From assembly GCF_000002985.6 (NCBI RefSeq), contig NC_003280.10, positions 9,544,501-9,608,500 on the forward strand: 64,000 nt of DNA, read 5' to 3'. Origin of the DNA: Caenorhabditis elegans. Lineage: Eukaryota; Nematoda; Chromadorea; Rhabditida; Rhabditidae. Positions within the stretch are counted from its first letter, which is position 1. Each line of letters opens with the position of its first letter. The position numbers and the translations under genes are program-made. The notes beneath the pieces are model-generated. The model saw nothing but the letters and a program-made list of their open reading frames with translations. It had not been told where the DNA came from and made no database searches. Shown here one piece after another: positions 11,015 through 22,419 of this stretch.

Positions 11015-12892
11015 ATGGCGAACCACGATTTTTGCACAAAAACCATGTGGGCTCTTTCAGTTCCACTTGGTGTTTTACTAATATTGTTTATTGCACTGAC
11101 CGCTTATGCAACTTACAGGTTTGTCAAATATCAATATGCAATTTTTTTCACAAGACCAAAATTATTTCAGTTTTCACATATTTGTCCCAATTGCACCAAA
11201 CAATGAAATTGACTGTGCAATTATGTTCAACAAAAGTTCAGAAGATTATTTGACTTATATAGAGAATCGAACATTACTTGAGACTACGCATAATGATAGG
11301 AAGTATGTTTCTAAATTTGTTTCCCTTAGCATCTTAGAAATAATTTCCAGCTGCTTCCAAATTCGACGTCGTAGATATCTTCCTGCAGATCTTCCTAAAT
11401 CAATGTCGGGTTTTCATAATATGTTCTTTATTAGAGTTGTTTCAAAAGTATGTGCATTTGGGTATCCGTTGACATGAAACCTTATGATTTTAGGATTATG
11501 ATTTTGTGGAAGAAGTTCTGGCAATGATGCATTCTCCAATTCATTTCTTCTGTTTCGTATTGGACATAAATTCAGAGCCGTTATTCAAAGAGAGGATGTT
11601 CAGACTCGGTGATTGTATGGTGAATGTTCTTGTTCCACGTGAACTGTTCAACACCTCCACAGCTCACGGAACTCTGAATGCTCATAGAAGGTGTCTACGG
11701 GAAATTGATGAATTTGACTGGAAGCATGCAGTTATTACAGCTGTGGGTAACTGAGTGAAGGGAGATAATCTAAATTTTTATTTATAGGAGCATGACATCC
11801 CACTTCACAGTACTAAATTCTTATCGAGAAGGTCTAGACGATTAAGAGATATGGTTGAGATGAATGGGTAAGCAATCAGGAGAGGGGACTTGCATCGGAG
11901 AATCTCAATCTAGGGGAATGACCACTCCTTCGAAACTGTGCCACTTTGGCTGATGTTGCAAGCGGAAAACGGTTATCAGACTCGAATTAGCAGATTTTTG
12001 GATGAGATGATTACCGGGCAATTGAACCGTGCCCTGATAGCAAAATTTGCAATTTGCGCACAGTTTCGTAGGCATGAGCACCCCTTCGCAATCATCCTTG
12101 GGTCTCCAATATATACAGCCTCTGGAAATTTCAATTTTTTTCAGAATTCATTTCAAAGAAGAAACGTTAGCAAACGCAAATCCAAACGATACTTCTAGTC
12201 AATGTGAGATCTGAATTATGTATTTAAGATTATCAAAATGTCCATTTACAGTATTCCAAGTGTCTCGAAACTGGCTTCAACATCTCTGCTCAGTGGCAAC
12301 AATTTCCCACTCTCAACACAAAGTTTTATACGATTATCTTCTGAAAACTCCAGATTTCGATTTACCAAATGATCAGCATCGAGAAATTTCGGTTGTTGAA
12401 CAGAAATGTGATACGATGAAATATGATGTTGATGGATCTTGTCTGTACGCGATGGAGGATTTTTCTGCGATTAGGTTGGTTTACTTTTTTCTCAATAATA
12501 TTTTTAAATCCAAATTTTCCATATTTCCCTGATTACTTTTATTTTTTATTGTTTACAAACTACACAAAATCTAGAAAAAGTCCATAACAATAAGAAGTTG
12601 GGAAGTACAGTACAGTTTAAAGGTGCATACATCTTTACATTAAAAAAAAATCGACGCGTCGAGACCTAATTAAAATTTTTCAATTTATGTTCAACATTTT
12701 TAAACCTTTTATCATTTCAGAAACACTACCCGTCTCTTCATTCGCGCCGATCCCCACTACGACTTTGGTTTCGTACAATGTGTTCATGAAGTGGTCTTTG
12801 AACGAACCTTCTTCGACCCAATTTCGAATAAAAATGCTAATAATTATTTATATGGATCTAGAGTCAACTTGATTGATGATTACCGTAACTAG
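11015..12892 (+). CDS. GT14-like (core-2/I-branching type) glycosyltransferase
   Basis: Predicted Golgi type II membrane glycosyltransferase of 371 aa, related to N-acetylglucosaminyl/xylosyltransferases of family 14. Exons are 11015-11118, 11171-11302, 11351-11447, 11494-11742, 11788-11867, 12145-12203, 12252-12474 and 12721-12892. Residues 11-35 form the signal anchor (MWALSVPLGVLLILFIALTA). The family core follows: FFIRVVSKDYDFVEEVLAMM, HFFCFVLDINS, then LGDCMVNVLV, AHRRCL and EHDIPLHSTKFLS. The exon 4-5 join needs a poor donor, GCT|GTGGGT at 11743; the better-looking GTAACT at 11747 gives a stop. The larger intron 11868-12144 contains an open frame that is not coding. Substrate is not predictable; slow decay of the gene is possible. 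Confidence 0.78.
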
Positions 12893-13243
12893 ACTCGTTT
12901 TCACCTGAGAACTTTTTACTTTTACTCATAGAACGTTCGGGTTCTTTTTGTTTTTCTTGTATTTTAATGCGGGTTTCTGATGTTTTTTCGTGTATTTTAT
13001 GAATATGTTGCAATCAAATAAACATTTTAATGAAAATTCTGATTTAAGTCTCAAGAGCATCGATGCGCCATAATTAACTAGAGTGAGAGACGTAGGAATG
13101 GGAACGAAACTCCGATATAACGCACGCGCGCATTGTTTATCGTAAATTTACACCGCGATTTTTTCACATGATTTAATCAATTTTCAGAATTCTCTTTTTA
13201 AACCCCTGTTTCATCCCACTTGTAATGATTTTTTGTACAAAAA
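12893..13243. other. Short intergenic region before zfp-2
   Basis: Holds the 3' UTR of the upstream gene (AATAAA near 13017) and the zfp-2 promoter. A GC-richer patch with GCACGCGCGCATTG lies near 13121. Nothing else is seen. Confidence 0.6.
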
Positions 13244-14847
13244 ATGGAAGAAATGATGATGAATGACCCTTCTGCAATGGTTATATACGAAGAAGAAGTC
13301 ACGACAGCTCCAAGTAGGTTTAAACTAAAATTTTTCCAATAAAAACTTTTGAAAATATTCTTTTCGTACAGATTTGCCATGCAGTTTAATACAACAACGT
13401 TCTTGGGACGAGGAAAAACCGATAGGATATGAATTGACCAATACAAAGTGCTACAAGTAAGGGAAAACTGTGTTTCCACTGAAAATTATCTTATTTTCCA
13501 GAACACCCAATGGAGTACAGAAAACCGCTACAATCCAAAGGGAACAACTATCCACGAGTAAAGATTTTGGAGAGCAACAAATTGTTGAAATGGATGGAGA
13601 ATTTAGTATCGAAGGGACTGACATGCATGCTATTCCTTGTATGTTTTAATTTATTAATCAATCTTTATGGGCACTCGCATTAAATTATTTTGTTTATCAG
13701 GTACTTCCTCATCTATGCAACCTTCGACGTCATCAAATCCATCTTCTGGAGAACATCAACCAGTGCCTCTTCGTAGAATGGCAATTAAAATCGGACAACG
13801 AGTTCTTCGGTTTAAAGTTATCAGTGCAGAAGAAGCTCCAGAAGCTCCACTTGACACACAGGATTCATGGATTAACGATCCGAAGCCCGTTACAACGCCG
13901 AAAGCATTAGCTGGATTATATCGGTGTACTAACTGCAAAACGTATTTCGGAAATAAAGAAGTATATCAGAGACATATTCAGGTATGATTTTTCGAGAACC
14001 TGAAAAAAAACTGGAATTTTTCAGGAAGTTCACGGAGATGCTCGTCCATTCCGATGTTTCAATTGTGGAATGCGATTTGCAAATAAAACCTCGATGACAC
14101 ATCATTTAAAAGATCATTCGTTATTGAAACCAATGTTTTCGTGTGATTATTGTCCTCGGATCTTTTCGAAATTGGAAAGCAAAACTCGGCATCATAAAAT
14201 GCATTTCACGCGGAGCACTTGTCAGACTTGTATGCGATTTTTCACTACAGAAGATGCGCTGAGGCATCATCAGGTTAGAATTTAGGATTTTCTTCATTTA
14301 AAAAATAAATTTAAGAATATTGAAAATTTCAGTCCACCGCTCATCCAGCAACATTCGATTCTGGCCCACCACCTGAAGATCTTCTTCCAAATGGAAAATC
14401 AGCTCGATATAGTTGCAGTTACTGTAATCTTCGATTTCATTTCAAAAAAGACATGCTTGTTCACGAGCGAATTCATACTGGAGAGAAACCATACTCTTGT
14501 GGTTACTGTATGAAATCTTTTGCACAAAGCCAGGCGTTGACGGCTCATATTAGAACTCACACGAAAGAATTACCCTATGGATGTGGAAAATGTGATAAAC
14601 GGTTTAGAGATAAGTAAGTTGATATTTAAATGATTTTTTTTGTTTGAAATCCGATTTCAAATCTATCTTCAAACTTTTCAGTTCCTGCCTCCGGAAGCAT
14701 GAGCTTGCAGCGCACACAGATGAGCCGATCGTCCGTCCAATATCGGTCGCCTACAGTAATCAAGTACAAAAACAAATGCAACGTCAGCGGGAAAATCGAA
14801 GAAAACAAGAGCTTTTAATAGCCGAACGACATCCCTACAGAATATGA
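13244..14847 (+). CDS. zfp-2: C2H2 zinc-finger protein ZFP-2, seven fingers
   Basis: Nuclear C2H2 zinc-finger protein of 422 aa, presumably a DNA-binding regulator. In C. elegans zfp-2 is known for genetic redundancy with lin-35/Rb. Exons are 13244-13313, 13372-13456, 13502-13638, 13701-13981, 14025-14273, 14333-14613 and 14682-14847, all with standard sites. The N-terminal ~145 residues are acidic, then Ser/Pro-rich, without a recognised domain. Seven fingers follow: YRCTNC, FRCFNC, FSCDYC, STCQTC, YSCSYC, YSCGYC and YGCGKC. Only the linker between fingers 5 and 6 is the canonical HTGEKP. The C-terminus is basic with Gln/Arg repeats. The finger set is split unevenly across four exons. The symbol rests on the match of order and finger number to the known gene. 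Confidence 0.93.
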
Positions 14848-15032
14848 TTCCTTTCTTAAAAATTAATTTTTCTTGTGTAATCTATGCTCTATCGAAGATG
14901 TAGATTTTTTAATGTTCCATCACTTCTACCCACATTTATTCCTCTTTTCTTTTGTCACTTTTTCACCATTTCAACTTTCCAAAACAATCATTCAATACAG
15001 GTACTAATTCCGTTTTTTCAAGTTTTTTTTGT

Positions 15033-15439
15033 TCAGGCCTTTCCTTCATTATTAGCAACTAAGAAATTCTCATTGGATTTCTGCCTGGTGATCAAATCTT
15101 CCTGCTGACGTTTCATCATTTCAAAATGGCGACGATGGTGTTTTGTAACTGCGTCATCGTCTGTCTGGAATCATTCGATTTATGCAATAATATATTACAA
15201 GAATGCTGAGAAATTACCTTCATAAAGTTGTATTTTCTCATCAAATACGTCACTATTACGAACAAAACGATGTATCCGACTTCGATAAGGATGTAGACAT
15301 ATGGTGGCGTTGGGTTTGGACCATCCTGAAACCCCCAAGGATCAATAATTCGAAAAACTAGAAAATTTTCAACCTCAATATCTGATTCCGTAGTCGTTAA
15401 ACTTTTCACTGACATCATCGTTACATTGGTTGTTGCCAT
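15033..15439 (-). CDS. Small single-pass membrane protein
   Basis: Minus-strand exons 15439-15218 and 15164-15033 give 117 aa. The N-terminus (MATTNVTMMSVKSL) has an NVT glycosylation sequon and no signal peptide. One transmembrane segment (YVYILIEVGYIVLFVIVTYL) is followed by a basic stop-transfer MRKYNFMK and a charged cytoplasmic tail rich in His, Arg and Gln. Within exon 1 a 48-nt in-frame stretch, 15373-15326, begins GTTGAA and ends TTTCAG; it could be a short intron, giving a 101-aa form without the VENFLVFRIIDPWGFQ segment. The topology recalls MinK/KCNE-type channel subunits, but I see no diagnostic motif. It is convergent with zfp-2, with only 185 bp between the stops. Confidence 0.68.
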
Positions 15440-18000
15440 TTTTCCAGATTTTCAAGATGTTAGTTACGAATTTTTACGAAATCTTCGAGTAGAACGAGTA
15501 TCCGATAGGAAATAATTTTATTAAAAGAAAATTGAACTATGCAGTTTTCTTTGGAAAAAAAATAAGAACACGCTCTCGGAATAATTTTTTGAATTCTTTT
15601 CTACTGAAAAATTAATTAAAAACATGATAAATTAGAAAAAATAATTCGAGAACAACAGAGAGACGATGCACACAAGAAATATCAAATTTCAAACTTGACA
15701 AAACTTCTTCGATTTCGTCTTTTCTCCTCTTTCCTCTTGTACTTTTCCACTCATTTTTTCTACTTGAAACTTAATTTTCTATATTTTATAAACGAGATAC
15801 AATAATTTTTGCGTCAAAACTACGGTACCCGGTCTCGAAACGACAATTTTGTTAAATGCAAAAAGGTGTGCGCCTTTGAAGATTACTGTAACGCTAGAGT
15901 TTTTCTACAGAAAGATTTCACCGATTTTTCATAGTGTTTTTCTCTCGATCCGTGAGGAAATCCTTGAAAAATCGATGAAGTTTCCACAGCAACAAAAGTT
16001 TGGCACTACAGTACTCTTTAAAGACGCGCACGTTTTTTGTATTCAACAAAATATTTTCGTGTCGAGACCGGGTACCGTATTTTTGGCGCAAAATTTCGTG
16101 AAAGATTTAATTTTTTTTATTGAACATTAAGAACAAAGGTTCTGAAAATATATATGCTTTTCTGCTACCGTATACGAAAGTATTTCACAATTTCATCTGA
16201 TTTTTCTCTGATTATGCTGGAAAATCACGCTTTTCACAAGGTAGACAAAAAAATTTTGAAAAAATTTTCTGATAGTTTTTTTTTCAGTACTGACAAATTT
16301 AAAAATATAACCTTTTCCTAAAAAAACCTGCGATTTTCTTTAAAAACATTTTCTAAAAAATGTCGAAATACCTCGAGATGATTGTCCAAAAATAACTCAT
16401 AAAAATGTGACCAGCATTCTTTTTTTTTGAAGATTTTTCATTGCGGAAACAAGAAAAATAAAATGCGTAAAGAATCAGACTAACCGGTTATTCTGTCTAT
16501 GTCTCTTAAACATCAACCTATCTTTCTCTCGACATTGTTGAAATTGAGGTTTTGACTATACCTGCCGATCGCTCTTCGTTTTTTTCTATCTAAAACAACA
16601 TTGAAATTCTCATGTATTTTTTGTTTCCTTTCTATCTCTATTTCTCACTGTCCCATGTGATATTTCTCAAATTTGTGTCTCCAATTAGTAGTGAGAATAA
16701 CTACTACATTTCGGTCTTCCATTGGGTTTCGACAGTTTTTGGAGGACAAACTGCCCGAAATTAATTGGCATCTACTACTCACTTTTGACACTCAGTTTGC
16801 CACGCCGATCAAATCTGATGAAAAGGTTCACACCTAGTTTTTGGATTTGAATTCCAAACGGAGGTTTTGATAGTTTTTTCTTCAATATTTTCTAATGAAT
16901 CTAGTACTTTTTGTTCAGTGAGAATATTGTATAGAGCCATTCTTAAAGTGCTCAAATAATAAAATATCGTAGAAAATCTTTTCAAAAAGCTTTTGCAATT
17001 TTTACTTGCGTTTCGCCACTCTAAAACTTGGAAGTCGACTAAAAAGTTTTATACGAACTTTTTGATCCACAATTTGTATTTTAACAATGTCGATGTTCAG
17101 AGTCTGAACTTTAGAACTTCAGACATTACATTTGATATCACTCTAAATAATCAATTTCGTCTTGAATCGTTCCCTAATGACTTTGAATAAGTGAATCTCA
17201 CGCTACATTGACGTTTGATTCGGTGCTGTAAAATCGATTAAAAAAGTTAATTTAAAGTTAAATAGTTTGAACTTTTTTCCGAACATAGATCCATCTATTT
17301 AGATGCCTATCTCTTCTTTTCCTTCTTCTACTTTTCTTCATATTTCAGAGAAACTGAAAGTCGTTTAACTATGTCTACTTCCATTTCATATTCTGGCAGT
17401 ACTTTCTTCATCGTTTCAATGTTTCATAGCAGTCAATAGACAAATTTTTAATTCAAGTTTTCCAATCTGTTTCTTTGCTTTCCAAAATTATTCTTATGTT
17501 GCTCCCGACTGGAAGGACAGACCACTTTCACCACGAATCTCATTTTTTATCTGAAGATATCAATGTCCCTGATAACAGCTAGGATAATAGATAGGTGTCA
17601 AGAACCATCAATCTTCTCAAGCTTGGCTCAACAGAGCCAGTCGAAAAATGAAAAAGTGATATGGATGGGGGACAAAGTGACCGGAGGCGGGGAGGGGGGT
17701 TAAACAAGAAAAAAGAGTTCGGCAATGGCCAGCTGCTTGTGGTTCTGATGGTTCGACATCTCGTATTTATTCAAGGTTTTGATGTTTCTATTATTTGTGG
17801 AATAATTGATGAGTACTGTATTTAGTCATAGGCATTTTAAGTTTATTGACTCTGAAACCTTTTTTCCCAGGTGACTCCAAAGTTCTTGACTACATTTTAT
17901 CAATGCCTGCACGTTTTTTTTTCATGTGAAATCCAATAAAATCAAAGTATAGATAAGACGTACGAATATGATCATATGCAATATCCTGTTAAAATCTCTA
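15440..18000. other. Gene-free intergenic stretch
   Basis: No supported coding or RNA gene apart from the foldback repeat at 15804-16095. The sequence is AT-rich with scattered poly-T. A GC-rich patch (GACCGGAGGCGGGGAGGGGG) lies at about 17679. The frames at 15849-16130 and 16993-17190 lack splice or homology support; the first lies largely inside the repeat. Confidence 0.55.
15804..16095. repeat. Foldback repeat with GGTACCCGGTCTCG arms
   Basis: The left arm (about 15804-15895, containing TACGGTACCCGGTCTCG) is the approximate reverse complement of the right arm (about 16005-16095, containing CGAGACCGGGTACCGTA). The centre also folds (CGATTTTTCAT against TGAAAAATCGAT). This is a very common type of interspersed repeat in C. 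elegans introns and spacers. A stray arm fragment, GAGACCGGGTACCGTA, occurs at about 28837-28852. Confidence 0.85.
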
Positions 18001-19401
18001 AATTGCGCATCTTCAAACTATCGTAACTTAAAAACTACACGTCTTGAAAAGTAATGTTTAACTAACAAAATAATCAGAAATATGTTTTCTTTCTTTTGCA
18101 TTATTTTTCATTGCAAAATAACAATAATTTGTTGAGTTACACAGAGCCAAACCCATTTTGCCAAAATTCACCAAAATTTTTGAGAACTGTTCTGTTGTAC
18201 CTGTCATAACTCAACATCCATTGAATTTCCGAATGCAAATTTTATTGAATAATAATTCTAAGATATTTTGCTACATTTTATCAGTTTAAAGTTTTTTGAT
18301 ATTTTCATGTTCAGCCAAGTTACAGGCCATTTTTTGAAAAAATCCATTTTCGTCCATAAAACTCTTCATATCCAACGCATCGACTTGAAATTTTGAAAAA
18401 TGATCACTTTTTTGAGGTTTCTACAATGTCCTAAAAAATCTTTCAAAAATGTTGGCTCATCTCCAAAATCGTCCTCCGCTCCAAAATAAGAAATGGGACT
18501 TTTGCTTTTCGAAAAATGGGCGAAAAAATTAAATTGCGATTTTTGGGTCGAAAAATATATTTTTAGAAAGCTGAGAACACGCCATTTACGAATTTCATGT
18601 TTATTTTAGGTGATTTCTGCTCTGAAACGACCTAAAAATTAAACAAAAAGAACATATTTTTAATTCTCACGTGTAATTATTTGGTAATTTGCTCAGTATT
18701 TCAATTGTTTTAATGCAAATAAAAAATTAAACGTGAGAATTAAAATTATGTGCTTTTTGTTTAATTTTTAGGTCATTTCAGAAAAGAAATCACCTAAAAT
18801 GAACATGAAAATCGTAAATAACATGTTCTCAGCTTTCTAAAAATATATTTTTCGACCCAAAAATCGCAATTTCATTTTTTGGTCATTTTCCGAAAAGCAA
18901 AAGTCCCATTTCTTATTTTGGAGCGGAGGACGATTTTGGAGATGAGCCAACATTTTTGAAAGATTTTTTATGACATTGTAGAAACCTCAAAAAAGTGATC
19001 ATTTTTCAAAATTTCAAGTCGATACGTTGGATATGAAGAGTTTTATGGACGAAATTGGATTTTTTCAAAAAACGGCCTGTAACTTGGCTGAACATGAAAA
19101 TATCAAAAAACTTTAAACTGATAAAATGTAGCAAAATATCTTAGAATTATTATTAAATAAAATTTGCATTCGGAAATTCAATGGATGTTGAGTTATGACA
19201 GGTACAACAGAACAGTTCTGAAACATTTTTGTAAATTTTGAGAAAATGTGTTTGACTCTGTGCAACTCAAGAAATAATTGATATTTTGCAAAGAAAAATA
19301 ATGCAAAAGAAAGAAAAAATATTTCTGATTATTTTGTTAGTTGAACATTACTTTTCTAGACGTGCATTTTTTAAGATACATCAGTTTGAAGATACGCAGT
19401 T
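18001..19401. mobile_element. 1.4-kb palindromic element (MITE-like), TA-flanked
   Basis: Two arms of about 672 bp (18001-18672 and 18731-19401) are reverse complements with few mismatches, around a 58-bp spacer. The outer ends are AATTGCGCATCTTC and GAAGATACGCAGTT, each directly flanked by TA (17999-18000 and 19402-19403). That is compatible with a Tc1/mariner-type target duplication. No transposase-like frame is present. Transcription through it would give a hairpin of roughly 670 base pairs. Confidence 0.85.
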
Positions 19402-19404
19402 TAG

Positions 19405-21740
19405 TAAAATTGTACATTAAAGTAATCAAACTCTTAGTTTTTTGCGCTAATAAAGATGTCTCTGACCAAAGTTGCGGAGCCATTCAAAGGTGTCAAATTC
19501 CACTTGTAGTGATCCATTTTTCTCACTTAAAATACCTATAGTAATACAATGTCAGTGTGTCAACTTCTCGTCGCCATTCCATGTATTTCTATATATTTAT
19601 TCGCGTGTTTGTGTAACTGATCGGCATTTGCGGGGCGACGCCACATACACACATACTCCGGTGCGGCTCCTGAGTCCTTCCCTTTTTCATTCTAGATTCT
19701 CTGCGCACCCTCCAGGAATCAAACACTATTTTCGGGATCTTTTGTACCCGGGACAATGGGACAGTGCATGAATTTCATTTTTATGAATTTTACTGTTCAT
19801 GCGGGTGTATTCTTTTTGACTTGGAATTAAAGTTTTGCATGTTCTATTGAAAAATGTGAACATCTTTCCTCAACTCTGAGATTTTTCAAATTTTTTTCTG
19901 TACATAATTTCTTGCACAGTACCTTCCAATTTATATGACATTCCCAGTTTCCGGTCTATAGAATCAATGCAATGACACACCAAAAGCACACCGCCATGAA
20001 GCTTTGGTTCCATTCAATTAGGTTCTCCATTCATTGCAAAAGCTCACTTATTTCTCATGTGTCTGGTTTTCTGTTGGGAATCAATATAATTTTAACAAAT
20101 ATTTTAACAGTTGTTTTTGAATAACTGAAAGCTTCTTTTTAAGGAAAACTATGTCCAATTTTTATTTTAATCAGAGTTGGTCCATTTCAGCGGCTTAGTA
20201 GGCAAGGCTGCCTTACGTGCCCCTTTTCCGCCTTTTTGCCCTTTTCGTGCATTAACGGAGCCTCAATGTAATTGTGGACAATTCGCGCCCTTGTGTAGAT
20301 CCTAGTTAGGATATATGTACAAATCTATGCCAAAACTCACGTTTCAGCTACTAAAAACGTGCATACATGTTGTTTCAAAAGTCTTTTACTATTAAAATAA
20401 TGAGCACAACATTTCCTGTGCTTGTCCCCGATTAAATAAATGCCAGCATATTGGACCCAGCATATTGGACCCAATTTGGGTCTCACCACGAAATTTTGTA
20501 TACACCCACCCAGCACATCTTGTAGTTGAGAGTCAACATAAACAATTTCGACTCTTCGCTTCGTCTTCTAAAATATATATTAGTTCAATCAAAATTGTGC
20601 TGAGGAGTCAGCAGCCGCGGAGACACTAGACAATAGGCAGTCCAAAATTAAAAAAAATCATCTACAACTATATACATTTTAGTGCATTGGACTGTACACT
20701 TTTCCTATATGGATCATCAAATATAAGAAGCCAAAAGCCTATGTTTGAGCCTTCAAACGTTATTTTTTCTGATAAAAAAAGCTGACCTAGATAGTGAGTG
20801 ATAAAGCGATTGGTAGTGGTAGATCAGAAAACCGGTTGAATTGACCGCTTTTTTTGGAAAGAAAGATGTTTTCATTTTCTTCTTTTATCTCTTTAATGTC
20901 ACTCTTTTGTTGTCTCTGTTCCAACTGCTACTAAAGGAGGTAAAGATTCCCGGAATATTCTTACAAGTCTACCTATACCTTCAGAAGATTTTTGAATTAA
21001 AATGAGGAAATCAGATAATCCTGAAGAAGTGCCTACCTACCATGAAATCTCTTATTTGAGAATCCGTTTTGAACGTTTTTATGCATACATTTATGCACGT
21101 TGGTGTAGTTAACTCCTCAATTAGTTTTGCACCAGTTTGTTCAACTTTGGCAGCTCTTATCTCAGTTGTCGTCTGTTATATACAAAAATTGTCAACACAC
21201 TAAATATTTTTTAATTATTTTACTATCGGTTTGTAATTGGCAGATTATTGATATCTCCAATATAAACCGAGATATAGCCTTTCAAAGTGAAATAGCGGAT
21301 TGTGAGACTATTTGAAAAAATACGGCATTTTCAGTAAAGATAATTGAATAAACTGGACTTTTTAACTGATGAAATCTCCCTTAGACTTTAAAAAAAAACC
21401 ATTTCTTCTGAAACGTTCGATTTCCCTCTAATCCTAACCAATTTTTCCTTCAGTTCCATCAAGTATTTTCTTTTTTCCGTAAGTACCACACCCTCTTATT
21501 CGGTCACCACTTGTGAACAGGTTCTGTTGGTGATTTGAAAACCACTTCAAACCCACTTTTTTACCATTTCCCTATTCTCCACGTCATCGAATTATCTTGA
21601 AAACTTTACAAAAAGACACAGTTTATGGACTTTTTCAGTTTTAGTTTACTCATATTTCTTTCCTCTCTTCTTCCACCTCTTATGTCTCCCCCTCTTGTTA
21701 CTGCGAGACGTGTTTTCCGTCTCAACGTACTGGTTTTCAT
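19405..21740. other. Gene-free intergenic stretch
   Basis: No gene supported. A small tandem repeat of AGCATATTGGACCC occurs twice near 20442-20471. The region up to 21740 carries the upstream flank of the tRNA gene. Open frames around 19341-19771 have no splice or family cues. Confidence 0.55.
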
Positions 21741-21813
21741 GGCCGCGTGGCCTAATGGATAAGGCACCAGACTTCGAATCTGGGGATTGCAGGTTCGAGT
21801 CCTGCCGTGGTCG
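21741..21813 (+). tRNA. tRNA-Arg (anticodon UCG)
   Basis: A 73-nt intronless cloverleaf. The acceptor stem GGCCGCG pairs with CGTGGTC (two G-U pairs). The D arm is GGCCTAATGGATAAGGC. The anticodon arm is CCAGA-CTTCGAA-TCTGG, with anticodon TCG reading Arg CGA. The T arm is GCAGG-TTCGAGT-CCTGC and the discriminator is G. Internal A and B boxes are intact. A short TTTT at about 21819-21822 could end Pol III transcription. Confidence 0.96.
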
Positions 21814-22410
21814 AAATGTTTTGCATTTCAGCCAGCCCCAATTTTTAGCTTGAAATTGCCCAAATTTGTGTCCCACGCCAAATTGCCTTCATTGGAGAGA
21901 TGGAGAATGTTATGTTTGCCTTTTGTGTGCAGTTGTCGCCTATTCTCTTTTCCACTTTTTCTCTGTTGAAAGGGGGTGTGCGCTTTCGTGTATTGTATTG
22001 TGTTTTTTTTTCAGGCAAACACTCAGGGCATTTGCCAATTGATTTTCAATAGTTTAATTTCAAAATCTTATGTAGTAAGTCATTTCAACCATAATATATC
22101 AAAAAGAACTATAATATTTTTCCATCTAATTTCAATAATAAAAATAATTTCCGGAAAAACTACAATCAATAACCGTAAGCTTCTCAATTTTATATTTTAC
22201 AACAAGAAAATGAGTTGAACCCCGAACCTTTTTTTCTTTCTTCTACTCGTCTATATCTCTTCAGAGATTTCTGATCCTTACACTCCCGAGAGCAGTTTTT
22301 TCAGATTCGGAGGCTCTTCTAACGAAAGATGTTGTGATGTAAAATGTAAAATGCACCTGGCTCACGGGCTCACTCAATTCACACACTTTTAGTATTATTT
22401 CGATCACGTA
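21814..22410. other. Intergenic spacer between tRNA and foldback element
   Basis: Nothing recognised. It is pyrimidine-rich near 21900-22010 and AT-rich afterwards. Confidence 0.55.
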
Positions 22411-22419
22411 TACTTTATG
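22411..22419. repeat. Target-site duplication, left copy (TACTTTATG)
   Basis: The nine bases TACTTTATG directly precede the left terminus GGCAAATACTG and recur exactly at 24797-24805, directly after the right terminus. Confidence 0.85.

Noticed and set aside
11938-12198. 86-aa open frame inside the glycosyltransferase gene
   Set aside because: It lies in the intron 11868-12144; the family-conserved IHFKEETLANANPND exon begins at 12145 in another frame.
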